Assembly: GCA_021806295.1 (NCBI GenBank)
Contig: JAJZXS010000035.1
Location: 18,052-82,051, forward strand
Length of the DNA: 64,000 nucleotides
Direction: 5' to 3'
Source: Thermoplasmata archaeon
Lineage (GTDB): Archaea; Thermoplasmatota; Thermoplasmata; Thermoplasmatales; Thermoplasmataceae
Part shown: positions 50,828 to 62,089 of the stretch, one piece after another
Layout: the number at the start of each line of letters is the position of its first letter
Numbering within the stretch: position 1 is the stretch's first letter
Notes under the pieces: model-generated
Databases searched by the model: none
What the model saw: only the letters and a program-made list of their open reading frames with translations
Told to the model about the DNA's origin: nothing
Position numbers and translations under genes: made by a program

Positions 50828-51559
50828 TCACTGGATCAGGTCCAGGCTTTTTAACCTGAGAAGGAAATCGTCTTTGCTTGTGTCGAACAGTGACGTCAAT
50901 TTTATCAGGTCATCCCCTTCTATGAGCTCTTTTGCACGATCCCTGAATGGCAGTATGTCCTCTTTCTGCAATACCCCCTTCTCCCCCAGGTCTATTATGG
51001 TTTCCCACGCATTAAGCCTTATATACTGATTTGAAGATTTCAAAACGTTGAATAAATATTTTTTATTATCCTCATAATCCGATTCGGTTAAAATTTTAGC
51101 GCCTGTCAGCATGGGCACCATATGCCATGCATCACTGACTATTCCTGGATTTTCACTTTTAAGGCTTTCAATAAATACATTTTTGTATGGCCTGATATAT
51201 GAGCTATCTATATATCCGCCCTTTATCAGGTCCACAGCGTTCCACCATGCTGTTAGGTCCCCACTCTGCACATATGGCATCAGATATGATTTCCTTTTAT
51301 CTATATCCTCCTTTGTTATGTATCCAGCATCTGCAAACCTTCTGGCTAGAACCCATGCATGTACCTTTACCATTTCATCGGTTGTGGTCAGGAGATCAAG
51401 GAAATACCCCTTATTTTCTACCACATATTCCTTTGTCATGATGTTATTATCAATCAGAAAATCAACCTTGTACCAGGCATCCAGCCTTGAAAATTTGTCC
51501 TCCAGCGACAGTGATTTTAAATAATACGATTTGTTATTCTCTATTGCATTGCTTACCAT
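50828..51559 (-). CDS. Helical-repeat (HEAT/ARM-like) hypothetical protein
   Basis: At least five degenerate ~37-41 aa units (e.g. VKVHAWVLARRFADAGYITKEDIDKRKSYLMPYVQSGDL and IRLNAWETIIDLGEKGVLQKEDILPFRDRAKELI). Confidence 0.7.
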   Translation of the reverse strand: MVSNAIENNKSYYLKSLSLEDKFSRLDAWYKVDFLIDNNIMTKEYVVENKGYFLDLLTTTDEMVKVHAWVLARRFADAGYITKEDIDKRKSYLMPYVQSGDLTAWWNAVDLIKGGYIDSSYIRPYKNVFIESLKSENPGIVSDAWHMVPMLTGAKILTESDYEDNKKYLFNVLKSSNQYIRLNAWETIIDLGEKGVLQKEDILPFRDRAKELIEGDDLIKLTSLFDTSKDDFLLRLKSLDLIQ

Positions 51560-51838
51560 GAGTATTAATGTTGTATGGATATAAATATTTTATTGTAATA
51601 TTCCCAGTTATGAAAAGTATATAATAATAATGAAAATTAAATGAAAAAATAAAAAATCAGAAGTTAATTTAGGTATATGCTGAAATATATATATTTTTTT
51701 ACCATAGTAGAATATTTATTGCGAAATTAAGCGTATATAGAATGAATTCAAATGCTAGCATTAATAATCAGAAAAAGTCATATTTATGAATAATAAAGCT
51801 TAAATATGACATATTAATCTAATATATGGTGACAAAAA

Positions 51839-52762
51839 ATGCCTAAACCGTATGTAGCAATAAATGAGGTCGAGATGTTGAATAACGATACGACCATGCA
51901 GATGTTCCAGCAGGTTGGTCCAAAAGTATGCCAGGTAACTGCCAGGCATCCAGGTTTCGTTGGTTTCCAGAACCATATGCAGTTCGGAATAATACCCATG
52001 GGAACAAGATGGGGTGGAGGATCCATGGATATGACCAAGATGGATACAATGAACGTTTACCAGTACACAATGTGGAAGAGCATAAAAGACCATGAGGATA
52101 TGCACAGGGAAAACTTCTCATCAATATTCAGGCTTTGCTCATCCTGCCTTTCACAGGTAGTTTACGGGCCATGGGAACCGTTATATGAAATAGTGGACGC
52201 AAGCATGCCATTGAACACAGAAATGGCAGACTTCACAGTAATGTTCGGAAAGAAATTCGCTGCAGGGGATCCGTCCGGTGTGCCTCCAATATCAATGCCC
52301 TATGGTCAGAGAACTATTGCATTGTCAGAGCATACTGTAAAGAAGGGAAGTGAAAAGGAGTTTGAATCAACAATAGTTGAGGTCATGAAAGATTTCGAGA
52401 ATGCACCAGGATTCTTAGGATACATGATACTGAAAGAAGTGGGTGTATCTGCAGTAGGTTCATTCCAGCTGAAATCCAAGGGTATACACGAATCGCTAGA
52501 ATCAGGTGGAGAGGTTCCAACCCAGCAGGAAGGATCATTCACATATGAGGAAGCCAAACCCACACCACCAGAATACAGGGTGCACATGGAATGGGCAAGT
52601 CCCAATGACGCAATGTTCGGAATAGGCAGAGTGCTATTCGCACATCCTGCAAGGGAAATACACGACAAGGTTCTTGACACATTAATCAGGGGTCCCTACA
52701 TAAGATTACTGAACCCGATGATGGAAGGAACAACCTGGAGAGAATACTTAAACTCTCCATAA
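51839..52762 (+). CDS. sor: Sulfur oxygenase/reductase
   Basis: [10 protein letters not shown]...[46 protein letters not shown] and [21 protein letters not shown] closely follow Acidianus-type SOR; catalytic Cys, CxxC Cys pair and H-x3-H ligands are present. Confidence 0.96.
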   Translation: MPKPYVAINEVEMLNNDTTMQMFQQVGPKVCQVTARHPGFVGFQNHMQFGIIPMGTRWGGGSMDMTKMDTMNVYQYTMWKSIKDHEDMHRENFSSIFRLCSSCLSQVVYGPWEPLYEIVDASMPLNTEMADFTVMFGKKFAAGDPSGVPPISMPYGQRTIALSEHTVKKGSEKEFESTIVEVMKDFENAPGFLGYMILKEVGVSAVGSFQLKSKGIHESLESGGEVPTQQEGSFTYEEAKPTPPEYRVHMEWASPNDAMFGIGRVLFAHPAREIHDKVLDTLIRGPYIRLLNPMMEGTTWREYLNSP

Positions 52763-52810
52763 AAAATTTTTATTTTAAATATAGATACAAGTACTAATAA
52801 ATATATGTTT

Positions 52811-54196
52811 TTATGATCTTTCTTTATTCTCAATTTTTGCGGTATTTTCCTCCTCTTTAAATCTTTTTAGCTCAGCACTGGACGGTGGATATGACATGTC
52901 AAAACCTGATTCACCATGAATGGCCATGTCACCTATTTTCAGTGTTTTATCAGTTTCCTTCAAAGGTATAAATACGCCGATTAATTTCAATATGCCGTAT
53001 GTTAAGGCAAAAACATATATTATTACTACTAATGCTGCGAATGCCTGTATTCCGAGCTGATAAAAATTGCCATATATTGCACCTTTCAATCCCGGGTCTA
53101 TATACTGTGTCACTACTGGGTCCGCCAGAACACCGGTGAGCAGGCCACCGACAACACCAGCAACGGCATGAGAAGAAAATACACCAAGAGTATCGTCTAT
53201 TTTTAACCTAGGTTCTATCTTGTACAGAAATATCCAGGGAATTATTCCTGTGGCGATGCCTATAACCATGGCCCCATATATATTTACATATCCTGCCGCA
53301 GGGGTAATTCCCACAAGACCGGCGATTGCACCCACTGAGGCACCTATTAAAGATGGCTTTTTAAATACTTTCATATCCATAAACATCCATGTTATCATGC
53401 TAACTGCTGTTGCCACGTTCGTATTTATTATGGCAATTCCAGCATCTATGGTACTGCCATATGGATCTCCACCATTAAACCCATCCCACCCAAGCCATAT
53501 AAGGCCAAGCCCTAGCATAACAAGAGCTAAATTGTTTGCCTTCATATGCATTTCTTCCTTTAACCTGGGGCCAATTACCATGGCAGCTACCAGGGCGCCT
53601 ATACCAGCATCAACATGGATAACATAGCCCCCCGAAAAATCTACAGCACCAAGTTGATTCAACCATCCACCGGCAAATAACCAGTACGCAACAGGGCTGT
53701 AAACTAATAGTGACCATGCGGGCACAAATACCATCCATGCCTTAAAATTCATCCTTTCAAGTATGCCACCCATCAGGAGAACAGGAGTGATTGCGGCAAA
53801 AACAAACTGAAAGAACATTACTGTTGAATTAGGAATGCTAAGAGCCTGCTTCTGCGGCCCCACAATAGCCTGGCCACCTATAAAAGACCCACTCATTGCC
53901 GGGAATGGTATACCAAAGATATAATATCCATCTATTTTAAGCGCACTTGAAGTACCAAATCCAAAATTATACCCCGCTATTACCCATATAACAAGAACTG
54001 CAGCAAAGGCATAAAGTGCCATCATCATCGCATTAACCATATATTTTCTCTTCGTTAATCCTGCATAATACAGTGCAAGACCGGGAATGCTTTGAAGGCC
54101 GACGAGTGTTGCTGCAGTTAACATCCATCCATTATTGCCAGTATTTAACCATGATAAACTATCGGGGTGCAACGAAAAAAATATTTCATTAAGCAT
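52811..54196 (-). CDS. amt: Ammonium transporter (Amt)
   Basis: [35 protein letters not shown] and [16 protein letters not shown]; 11 TM segments. Confidence 0.95.
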   Translation of the reverse strand: MLNEIFFSLHPDSLSWLNTGNNGWMLTAATLVGLQSIPGLALYYAGLTKRKYMVNAMMMALYAFAAVLVIWVIAGYNFGFGTSSALKIDGYYIFGIPFPAMSGSFIGGQAIVGPQKQALSIPNSTVMFFQFVFAAITPVLLMGGILERMNFKAWMVFVPAWSLLVYSPVAYWLFAGGWLNQLGAVDFSGGYVIHVDAGIGALVAAMVIGPRLKEEMHMKANNLALVMLGLGLIWLGWDGFNGGDPYGSTIDAGIAIINTNVATAVSMITWMFMDMKVFKKPSLIGASVGAIAGLVGITPAAGYVNIYGAMVIGIATGIIPWIFLYKIEPRLKIDDTLGVFSSHAVAGVVGGLLTGVLADPVVTQYIDPGLKGAIYGNFYQLGIQAFAALVVIIYVFALTYGILKLIGVFIPLKETDKTLKIGDMAIHGESGFDMSYPPSSAELKRFKEEENTAKIENKERS

Positions 54197-54537
54197 AAGA
54201 ATTAAATTTAAAATAATTAATATAAATTTTTATTAATTTTATGATAATTATACTAAAAAAATATCATATTTAGTGAATTTATTCAGAAAATTTAGATAAT
54301 AAGAGCAATAATCTGTTGAAATGATATGTATTAACATGCCGAAGTAGTAAATAATATGAAATTTAAAAATCTTATATTGGAAATTTTAATTATAGATATT
54401 ATCGGTACAGTGTTTAAATAATTCCTCTAATTTATTATAAATGTCTGGTACCACAATATTATTCATAATCGATGCATTGAAGTATTTTATTTCCACATCC
54501 CAAATAACTTCTCTGTTTAACCTCATGGGGAGATAAT

Positions 54538-54816
54538 TTATTTTTTCTCCGGTATATTGTCTATTTTCTCAATGTATTCATTTATGTTATCAATTATCGT
54601 CTTATAACATCCCTCATCCTTTTTAACCATTATTCTTATATCACCAACATCTGCATATATAATTGAATTGTTTACATGGAAATGTATAACGTTCCTACTC
54701 TTATAATAAAAATGCCCTGGATTTTTCTCCATGATATTTTTAATTCTTCTTATACTCTCTATTAATGTGTTGATTTCATATAGCTCATCTATCTTTGCAT
54801 GATTCATTAGTATCAA
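54538..54816 (-). CDS. Small hypothetical protein
   Basis: 92-aa ORF with no recognised motif. Confidence 0.45.
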   Translation of the reverse strand: MILMNHAKIDELYEINTLIESIRRIKNIMEKNPGHFYYKSRNVIHFHVNNSIIYADVGDIRIMVKKDEGCYKTIIDNINEYIEKIDNIPEKK

Positions 54817-54878
54817 TATGCAAATGAGATATAAAAGTTAATATTTAATAGGATATAAATTGGGTTATTAAATATATT

Positions 54879-55988
54879 TTAAATGTGGAACCATGATTTT
54901 TTAACAGGCTCTCCCTTAAGTTCCTCAATAAGCTCTTTTTCCCTTGAGGATAGATGCTTGGGTACCTGAAGTTTTAAAACAACCAGCAGATCACCACTCC
55001 CGTGCGAGGTAAGCCTGGGCATTCCTGCACCTTTGATTCTTAAAACATCGTCTGGCTGGCTTCCAGCAGGAATAGTCAGATTAAATTTTTCTTTAAATAA
55101 AGGTATCTGTACAGTTCCCCCAAGTGCAGCTGTTGGAAAATCAATGGCTTCCTTAACATATAAATTATCTCCTGTACGTTTTATGTTTGGGTTCTGCTGC
55201 ACATATACAACAGCATACAGGTCACCGGTTACACCGCCGAATGAATTACCGAGCTTCTGGGTTCTCAGCCTTGTATTTGTATCCACCCCTTTTGGTATTG
55301 TAATTGATATGTTTTCCATTTTAGGAATATAGCCCTTGCCATTGCAGACTTTACATGGAGTTTTCGGTATTTTTCCCCGGCCATTGCATGTACGGCACAC
55401 AATAACCTGTACGAAATTGAAGAATCCCTGACCACGTGATATTCTTTCCTTCCCGGTGCCGTGGCATGTTGGACATGTAACAAGCACTCCCCCTTCGGCC
55501 CCAGTGCCGTTGCATGTCTCACACATTGCATTCCGTTTAAACTTAACAGGTTTGGATGCACCGTAATATGCGTCCTCCATGGTAACATTTACCTTAATAT
55601 ATATGTCAAGATCCGGCTGTGTATCATAACCGCCATAGAATCCACCGGTATTTCCACCACCGAAGCCTCCTCCGAATATTTTACTGAAAATATCATTTAT
55701 GTCATCAAAATGGGAGAAGTCTTCCCAGTTAAATCCCGAACCACCTGAACCGCTGGCATCTCCAAATGTAGTGGAGCCGGTAGCATCATATTGTTGCCTT
55801 TTTTGTGGATCAGAAAGTACTTCATATGCTTCTGCAACCTCCTTGAATTTCTGTTCAGCCTCCTTGCTGCCTGCATTGACATCTGGATGGTATTTCTTTG
55901 CAAGTTCTCTGAACTTTGCCCTGATTTCATCCTGCGAAGCATTCCTGTCCACACCAAGGACACTATAGTAATCTGTTGCCATTTCCAC
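54879..55988 (-). CDS. dnaJ: Chaperone DnaJ
   Basis: J-domain [10 protein letters not shown]-rich region and four CxxCxGxG zinc repeats. Confidence 0.97.
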   Translation of the reverse strand: MEMATDYYSVLGVDRNASQDEIRAKFRELAKKYHPDVNAGSKEAEQKFKEVAEAYEVLSDPQKRQQYDATGSTTFGDASGSGGSGFNWEDFSHFDDINDIFSKIFGGGFGGGNTGGFYGGYDTQPDLDIYIKVNVTMEDAYYGASKPVKFKRNAMCETCNGTGAEGGVLVTCPTCHGTGKERISRGQGFFNFVQVIVCRTCNGRGKIPKTPCKVCNGKGYIPKMENISITIPKGVDTNTRLRTQKLGNSFGGVTGDLYAVVYVQQNPNIKRTGDNLYVKEAIDFPTAALGGTVQIPLFKEKFNLTIPAGSQPDDVLRIKGAGMPRLTSHGSGDLLVVLKLQVPKHLSSREKELIEELKGEPVKKSWFHI

Positions 55989-57866
55989 TCATTGGTTTTC
56001 CTTATAATCTGTATTTACAGTATTGTCATCATTTCCCTGTTCTGCAGATCCCTGATTCTCAGTATTCTGTTCCTGTGATTCACTGCCCTGTTCTCCCTGC
56101 TGTTGAGTTCCCTGATCCTGCTGTGCCTGTGCCATTTTCTGATACACTGCCGTCATTTCCTTTGTCAGTGTTTCTGTTAATTCCTTTACTTTGTCGACGT
56201 CCTTCTTTTCTACAGCATCCTTCAGGTCTTTTATTAATCCCTGCATCTTTTCCTTTGTCTCACTGTCCAGTTTGTCCCCTGCCTCATTGATTGTTTTTTC
56301 TACTGTGTATGCCAGGGATTCTCCGTTGTTGAGTGTTTCTATATTTTCCTTTTCCTTCTTATCCTCTTCAGCGTACTGTTCAGCCTCTTTTTTCATTTTT
56401 TCTATTTCTTCCTTGGATAGTTTATTAGAGGCACTGATTGATATGCTCTGGGATTTTCCTGTTCCCTTGTCCTTTGCAGATACGTTCAGTATTCCATTTG
56501 CATCTATATCAAATGTTACCTCAATCTGGGGCACACCCCTGGGAGCCGGCGCTATGCCGGTTAGTGTAAAGTTACCAAGGGAAACGTCATCCTTCACAAG
56601 TGGTCTTTCTCCCTGAACTATGTGTATATCCACAGCAGTCTGCATATCTGCAGCTGTAGAGAATACCTGGGTTTTTTTGGTGGGGATTGTTGAATTGGCA
56701 GATATCAGGGGAGTCATTACCCCTCCAACAGTTTCTATGCCCAGGGTCAATGGTGTTACATCTATAAGAACTATATCCTTTATATCGCCCATGAGCACTG
56801 CGCCCTGTATTGCAGCTCCTGTGGCAACTGCCTGCATGGGGTCTACTCCACCCTCAGCCTTTTTGCCGAAGTAGTCCTCAACATACTTTCTGACATAGGG
56901 CATTCTTGTAGGACCACCGATAAGTATAATTTTATTTATGTCTCCCTTTGAAAGCTTGGCGCCCTGAAGTGCCTTGTTAAGTGATTCAGCAGACCTGGCA
57001 ACGATAGGAGCAATTAATTCCTCAAGTTTTGCCCTGGTCAGTTTGTATTCAAGGTGTTTTGGACCGTCCTGTGTAGCTGTTATGTATGGAAGATTAATAT
57101 CTGATTCCAGTACTGTTGAGAGCTCTATCTTAGCTTTTTCTGCGGCGTCCCTGAGTCTTATATATGCAGACTTATCCTTTCTTAGATCTATGCCCTCCTT
57201 CGATTTGAAATCATCGGCAAGGAAGTTCACGATAGCCTCATCCATATCGCTTCCACCGAGCTTTGTATCCCCGGATGTTGACATAACTTCAAATACTCCC
57301 TGGCCGAAATCCATGACTGTTACATCCAGTGTTCCTCCACCGAAATCGTAGATAAGGATTTTTAATGTTTCATTTAATTTATCAATACCATACGCCATAC
57401 ATGCAGCTGTGGGCTCGTTTATAATTCTTTTTACATTCAACCCGGCAATGGCCCCGGCATCCTTTGTAGCCTGCCTCTGATTATCGTTGAAATATGCAGG
57501 GACAGTTATAACTGCGTCATTGACAGGCTCTCCCAGAAAAGCCTCTGCATCCTTCTTAATTTTTTGCAGTATAAACGCAGATATCTGCTGTGGTGTGTAT
57601 TCTTTACCAAATATTTTGTATTTAAAATCTGTTCCCATCTTTCTTTTGGCACCATATATTGTTCCTTCTGGGTTAAGAAGTGCCTGTCTTCTGGCAGGTT
57701 CTCCAACCAAAAGCTGGCCATCCTTTGTGAATGCCACATAGCTTGGGAAAGATTTCCCGCCAAGTGAAACTCCTTCCGCTGCAGGGATAGATTCAGGCTT
57801 ACCTGATATAACCACTGCTGCTGCTGAATTGCTCGTACCTAAATCAATACCTATTATTTTACTCAT
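55989..57866 (-). CDS. dnaK: Chaperone DnaK (Hsp70)
   Basis: [31 protein letters not shown] and [13 protein letters not shown]. Confidence 0.98.
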   Translation of the reverse strand: MSKIIGIDLGTSNSAAAVVISGKPESIPAAEGVSLGGKSFPSYVAFTKDGQLLVGEPARRQALLNPEGTIYGAKRKMGTDFKYKIFGKEYTPQQISAFILQKIKKDAEAFLGEPVNDAVITVPAYFNDNQRQATKDAGAIAGLNVKRIINEPTAACMAYGIDKLNETLKILIYDFGGGTLDVTVMDFGQGVFEVMSTSGDTKLGGSDMDEAIVNFLADDFKSKEGIDLRKDKSAYIRLRDAAEKAKIELSTVLESDINLPYITATQDGPKHLEYKLTRAKLEELIAPIVARSAESLNKALQGAKLSKGDINKIILIGGPTRMPYVRKYVEDYFGKKAEGGVDPMQAVATGAAIQGAVLMGDIKDIVLIDVTPLTLGIETVGGVMTPLISANSTIPTKKTQVFSTAADMQTAVDIHIVQGERPLVKDDVSLGNFTLTGIAPAPRGVPQIEVTFDIDANGILNVSAKDKGTGKSQSISISASNKLSKEEIEKMKKEAEQYAEEDKKEKENIETLNNGESLAYTVEKTINEAGDKLDSETKEKMQGLIKDLKDAVEKKDVDKVKELTETLTKEMTAVYQKMAQAQQDQGTQQQGEQGSESQEQNTENQGSAEQGNDDNTVNTDYKENQ

Positions 57867-57872
57867 TTTTTA

Positions 57873-58388
57873 TCACCTTTTTGAAACAATTACCTTTGAT
57901 GTCCGTATGACATCCCCATTTAGTGTATAACCTTTCTGAACCTCTTCAAGGACAGTTCCATCCTCTCCCTGATCCAGAACTCCCACGGCCTCTTCTATAT
58001 TGGGATCGTATTTATTTCCCTTTGCTTCAATTACCTTCAGACCATGTGCCTGAAGCACCTTTAGAAGCTGGGATTTAACAGGTTCCAGTTTAGGGTCATG
58101 GGCTATACCTGCGTCCAGGGTGTCAAGAACAGGCAGGAGTTCCTTAACCAGTTCACTGCTTGCATTTTTTCTGATATTACTGATCTCTTTCTCCTTGTAT
58201 TTAGAATAATTTTCCATTTCAGTTCTCTGACGTACGTAGAGGCTTTTGTAATCATTGAGATCGGCCATGGTGCTATTGTACAGATCTTTATATTTTTTCA
58301 TCTCTTCCCTGTCCTTCATTTTGTTTCTCTTCCTTACCTGTTCTATATCGAATTCAAGGGGCCTGCTATATTCTTTATGGTTCATCAT
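57873..58388 (-). CDS. grpE: Nucleotide exchange factor GrpE
   Basis: Coiled-coil N-terminus, LVKELLPVLDTLDAGI, and GYTLNGDVIRTSKVIVSK at the C-terminus; upstream of dnaK. Confidence 0.93.
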   Translation of the reverse strand: MMNHKEYSRPLEFDIEQVRKRNKMKDREEMKKYKDLYNSTMADLNDYKSLYVRQRTEMENYSKYKEKEISNIRKNASSELVKELLPVLDTLDAGIAHDPKLEPVKSQLLKVLQAHGLKVIEAKGNKYDPNIEEAVGVLDQGEDGTVLEEVQKGYTLNGDVIRTSKVIVSKR

Positions 58389-58404
58389 AAGTATATTTGT
58401 TCTT

Positions 58405-58433
58405 CTATATAAATATTTTCTATATAAATATTT
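58405..58433 (-). promoter_or_regulatory. Tandem TATA-like elements upstream of grpE
   Basis: ctatataaatattt at 58405-58418 and again at 58420-58433, 17-45 nt upstream of the grpE start. Confidence 0.5.
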
Positions 58434-58445
58434 ACTTTTTTGACA

Positions 58446-59396
58446 TTATTTATTAAGGGGAATGCCCATAAAATGTTCATAACCCCTATTATTTACAGGA
58501 TGCCATAGCCCTTTATCGTGTATTACATTTATCCCATTATATGTTTCGCCTATATTGTGAACCTCAATATGTTCAGCCTCCATGGCGTGTATAAAGCCTT
58601 CAGTCTCTTCATTATCTACTGTGAACAGAAGCTCATAATCTCCCCCGAATGAAAGTGTTATATCCTCAACTGAAAAACCAGAAATCCGGGAAGCTTCTTC
58701 AACAGAATGTGCCACAGGAATTTTTTCCATGTAAATCCTGAATCCGGTGCCGAAATCCCTATACATCTGATAAATGGATGCATAAATACCATCTGACAGG
58801 TCCATCATAAATTTTGCCCCATTTTTGCTTATTTTCTGGGCTTCTGAAATCCTGGGTTCAATATCCAGCATTTGCCTGATTCCGTATTCTTTATCTGTTC
58901 CATATTTATAATAAATATAGCCAGATCCGGCCGAACCCAGTGAATTGGTAACGAACAGTTGCTGGCCAGGCCCTATATCTGACCGTTTTCTTATAAGATC
59001 AGGTACCTGCCTGCCAACTATTGTTCCAGAGGCAGTAAAATCGTTTCCCTCCTTTGTGTCCCCTCCCAGGATTGTGGCACCATATCTGGAAAGTTCATAT
59101 CTGGCACCGTGATAAAATTCTTCCAGATACTGAATATCATATTCAGGTGAAACTGAAATTGATATGAGCATGCCTTCAGGAATTCCCGCCATAGCGGCTA
59201 TGTCACTTAGATTTAGGGCTGCAAAGAATTTCCCTGCCAGAAAAGGGGGAGTCCCATCCGGAAGATGGGTTGCACGTGTTATGAGGTCAGTGGATAAGAG
59301 AAGGTCCATATCACCGCATTTCAACACTGCACAGTCATCTATATCACGGCCTTTTCCTGCGAGTATGTCTATAATTTCCCGTTCCCCGAGGTTCAT
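58446..59396 (-). CDS. thiL: Thiamine-monophosphate kinase
   Basis: DDCAVL, LSTDLITRATHLPDGTPPFLAGKFFAALNLSDIAAMAG and GGDTKEGN. Start refined to MNLGERE at 59396. Confidence 0.92.
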   Translation of the reverse strand: MNLGEREIIDILAGKGRDIDDCAVLKCGDMDLLLSTDLITRATHLPDGTPPFLAGKFFAALNLSDIAAMAGIPEGMLISISVSPEYDIQYLEEFYHGARYELSRYGATILGGDTKEGNDFTASGTIVGRQVPDLIRKRSDIGPGQQLFVTNSLGSAGSGYIYYKYGTDKEYGIRQMLDIEPRISEAQKISKNGAKFMMDLSDGIYASIYQMYRDFGTGFRIYMEKIPVAHSVEEASRISGFSVEDITLSFGGDYELLFTVDNEETEGFIHAMEAEHIEVHNIGETYNGINVIHDKGLWHPVNNRGYEHFMGIPLNK

Positions 59397-59517
59397 GAGC
59401 TTCAATGAATTTGTTATAATTCCTGCCAATTTAAAGTTTGTTATTGCTGAAGTGTTTGTCGATAGGGAACAATGCAACAGGCTTTCGGCTTAAAGTTAAA
59501 TTGGAAAATATTTATAC

Positions 59518-59538
59518 ATGATAGATATGCTCTATCAT
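59518..59538. promoter_or_regulatory. Perfect 8-bp inverted repeat ATGATAGA-tatgc-TCTATCAT, operator-like
   Basis: Lies directly between a TATA-like aatatttata and the 59541 start codon, in the thiL/chorismate mutase-like divergent region. Confidence 0.45.
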
Positions 59539-59540
59539 AG

Positions 59541-60116
59541 GTGATGAAATTTATCAATGAACTGGATAATCTAAGGGACGAGATTTACCTCAATTCAAAG
59601 AAAATGCTGGAATTACTGGAAAAAAGGAAAGAACTGGCCGCGAAAATAGGTGATATTAAGGATTCTGAAAACCTGAATATACGGAATAGGGGCAGGGAAA
59701 TAGAAATACTGAAAACACTTTCCCGGGATCCTTTCCAGGAATCCGTGCTCAATATTCTTTTCGAATTTTCCATACATTATGAGAAGAAAGTTACAGTGCC
59801 AGATATTAAGCTTAATTATTCTGATTATGGAAACGGATTAAAGTACATAGAATACAGAGGTGACTACAATAATCTCATTTTTCTGCTTTCTAAGATTCTG
59901 AACCCTGGGTCCATCATAAAATGCAGGGACATAGCCATATCTAATCTACTGGCAAATGCAGGGCACCATATTGTAGATTATATTGAACAACCAGATATGG
60001 TAATTAGCCTCGTTAGCAGCCCCCAACAGGATATTGTAATAACAGCAGATTATATTTTGATATCAGAAAGATTCATGAAGAATAGGAACAGCATATACAA
60101 AATTGTGATAGAGTGA
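59541..60116 (+). CDS. Chorismate mutase-like N-terminal domain protein (AroQ-like) with extra C-terminal domain
   Basis: LDNLRDEIYLNSKKMLELLEKRKELAAKIGDIKDSENLNIRNRGREIEIL resembles AroQ helix 1; adjoins tyrA. Confidence 0.7.
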   Translation: MMKFINELDNLRDEIYLNSKKMLELLEKRKELAAKIGDIKDSENLNIRNRGREIEILKTLSRDPFQESVLNILFEFSIHYEKKVTVPDIKLNYSDYGNGLKYIEYRGDYNNLIFLLSKILNPGSIIKCRDIAISNLLANAGHHIVDYIEQPDMVISLVSSPQQDIVITADYILISERFMKNRNSIYKIVIE

Positions 60117-60117
60117 T

Positions 60118-60759
60118 ATGAAAATTCTGATAATAGGATCTGAGGGGAGGCTTGGTATAACACTAATGCATATTTTTCCTAATTCAGAAGGCATCGACAC
60201 AGGTAATGAAGATTTGCTTGAACAGGAGCTTGGGAAGGCCCAGATTGCGTTTCTCGCTGTACCACTGAATGCAACGCTTGATATTATAAACAGGTATCCG
60301 GATTACAGGGGATTTGTTGATCTGACATCTGTGAAATCCCCGATCAAGAGATTTTCTGGAAAAGTAATAAGTATGCATCCCATGTTCGGCCCATCATCTT
60401 ACATAACTAACAAAGATATACTTTTTATAAATGATATATCTCCTGCTAACTCACTGGAGGTAATGCTTGATTTATTTGGTGGATATAATATAACCTCAGT
60501 AACCGCAGATGAACACGATAAACTTATGGCCGAGCTGCTGGTGAAACCATATATACTCTCATATATCTCAGACTCCCGGGAGATGAAGATAGAAACAAGT
60601 TCTCATAAAAAGTTGCTTGAGATTATAGGAATAAAATATGCGGAAAATCAGGATATAATGCTGGACACTATAAAATTCAATAAATATACACAGCCCATAA
60701 TACAGGAAATAGAGGAAAAATTGGGCAATATTAAAAATTTAATAGGTAATAGAAGATGA
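60118..60759 (+). CDS. tyrA: Prephenate dehydrogenase-like protein
   Basis: KILIIGSEGRLG Rossmann start, AFLAVPLNATLDII, VDLTSVKSPIKRF, SMHPMFGPS and DEHDKLMAE. Confidence 0.82.
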   Translation: MKILIIGSEGRLGITLMHIFPNSEGIDTGNEDLLEQELGKAQIAFLAVPLNATLDIINRYPDYRGFVDLTSVKSPIKRFSGKVISMHPMFGPSSYITNKDILFINDISPANSLEVMLDLFGGYNITSVTADEHDKLMAELLVKPYILSYISDSREMKIETSSHKKLLEIIGIKYAENQDIMLDTIKFNKYTQPIIQEIEEKLGNIKNLIGNRR

Positions 60760-61794
60760 TGATAGCCTCTTTAACAGGGTATCATAATCCCCCTGGAAAA
60801 ACATTCTATCTTCAAGCTCAACCTGGTACCTGTATTCCTCGAGATCAAGGGAATTATAATAATCAGAAAGTTTTGTAAAATCGTGGTCCAGGGAACCCTG
60901 AACTATGAGATCCAGCAATTCCCTGTCATAGCTATCATTATGCACTCCCCTCTCCCTGTTTCCTCCAGTTGGATATGAAAGCACCGGGTAACGGGAACCC
61001 AGCTGTATCAGCAGCGTTGCCAGTGAATAGAGCCGTGGGGGCCTGTAAAGGCCTTTCTTCCAGAGCCTTTCAACAAGTGTGTTTTTCTGTATATTCATCG
61101 GATTTATGGATATATCAGCTGAATATGGTCCCACAATTTCCACAGACTTTATTATATCTTCAATGGCCATCTTTTCAGAGATAAACGGCGGCTTGAATAG
61201 AAGATATGTCCGCAATTCTATTTTTTCTCTGTTTAGAATTGTTGCCGCATCAATGAATTTTTTCAGCGTGCTTCCCTTATTTATGGAATATTTCATTATA
61301 TAATCATCAGCACTTTCAAGTCCTATGGCAATACGCAGGTCTATACCGGCCCTTTTAAATGGTTCAAGGGTTTCCTGCCTGATATATTCCGTTCTGGACT
61401 CCACAAGCAGTTTATCAACCTTATTCTTCATCCTTTCAATGAAGTAATCCCTAACAGCAGGGTGGACCTCGTTAGGATCGAGAAAACTTCCGGAGGTAAA
61501 AATTTTTAAGACTTTGGTATCATCCAGTGAATCATACAGTGTGTCTATTTGATGCATCAGATTTTCATCCACTATCTCCGGGGATGTATCATTGAAATAT
61601 CCACACATGGAGCATGCAGTAAATTTATACCATGCACACCCCGTAGTCCTGAAAATACATACCATTGTCTTCTCCGGGTATCCTCTCAGCCTGTCAAGTT
61701 CCTTCCATATGGAAACCGGTTTATTAACGTCGTTTTTCCGGTTGTTCTCATGCATAAGCCCTTTAATGTAAAGTGAATAATCTCTTACTACCAT
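60739..61794 (-). CDS. Radical SAM archaeosine synthase-like protein (RaSEA family)
   Basis: RTTGCAWYKFTACSMCGYFND variant Cys motif, IFTSGSFLDPNEV and IAIGLESADDYI are characteristic of the RaSEA/TIGR01210-type family as recalled. Confidence 0.8.
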   Translation of the reverse strand: MVVRDYSLYIKGLMHENNRKNDVNKPVSIWKELDRLRGYPEKTMVCIFRTTGCAWYKFTACSMCGYFNDTSPEIVDENLMHQIDTLYDSLDDTKVLKIFTSGSFLDPNEVHPAVRDYFIERMKNKVDKLLVESRTEYIRQETLEPFKRAGIDLRIAIGLESADDYIMKYSINKGSTLKKFIDAATILNREKIELRTYLLFKPPFISEKMAIEDIIKSVEIVGPYSADISINPMNIQKNTLVERLWKKGLYRPPRLYSLATLLIQLGSRYPVLSYPTGGNRERGVHNDSYDRELLDLIVQGSLDHDFTKLSDYYNSLDLEEYRYQVELEDRMFFQGDYDTLLKRLSSSSITY

Positions 61795-61916
61795 CCTGTA
61801 TAATATTGATAATACGTATATGAGTGTTATTATGAGATTTTATGATGTTGCTTGCTAATGGTATATTTTAAAGCTCAATGTAAAAAATTATATATTATCT
61901 TAAAATGAACCTAGAA

Positions 61917-61988
61917 GGGCTCGTAGTCTAGTGGTATGATGTCTCCCTGACACGGAGAAGGTCACCGGTCCGAATCCGGTCGGGCCCA
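61917..61988 (+). tRNA. tRNA-Val (anticodon GAC)
   Basis: Acceptor GGGCTCG/CGGGCCC, anticodon stem TCTCC-CTGACAC-GGAGA, T-arm CCGGTCCGAATCCGG; no encoded CCA. Confidence 0.93.
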
Positions 61989-62089
61989 CTTTATAGATTG
62001 GGATTGCATGAATAGGTATGGCCAGGATTTTCATTATATATAAAATATGGAAAGTTTATTTTATCTGGCACATTCAACGTTAATTTTAT

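Noticed and set aside
56191-56616. Plus-strand Ser-rich ORF over dnaK
   Set aside because: Antisense to the DnaK C-terminus; codon shadow.
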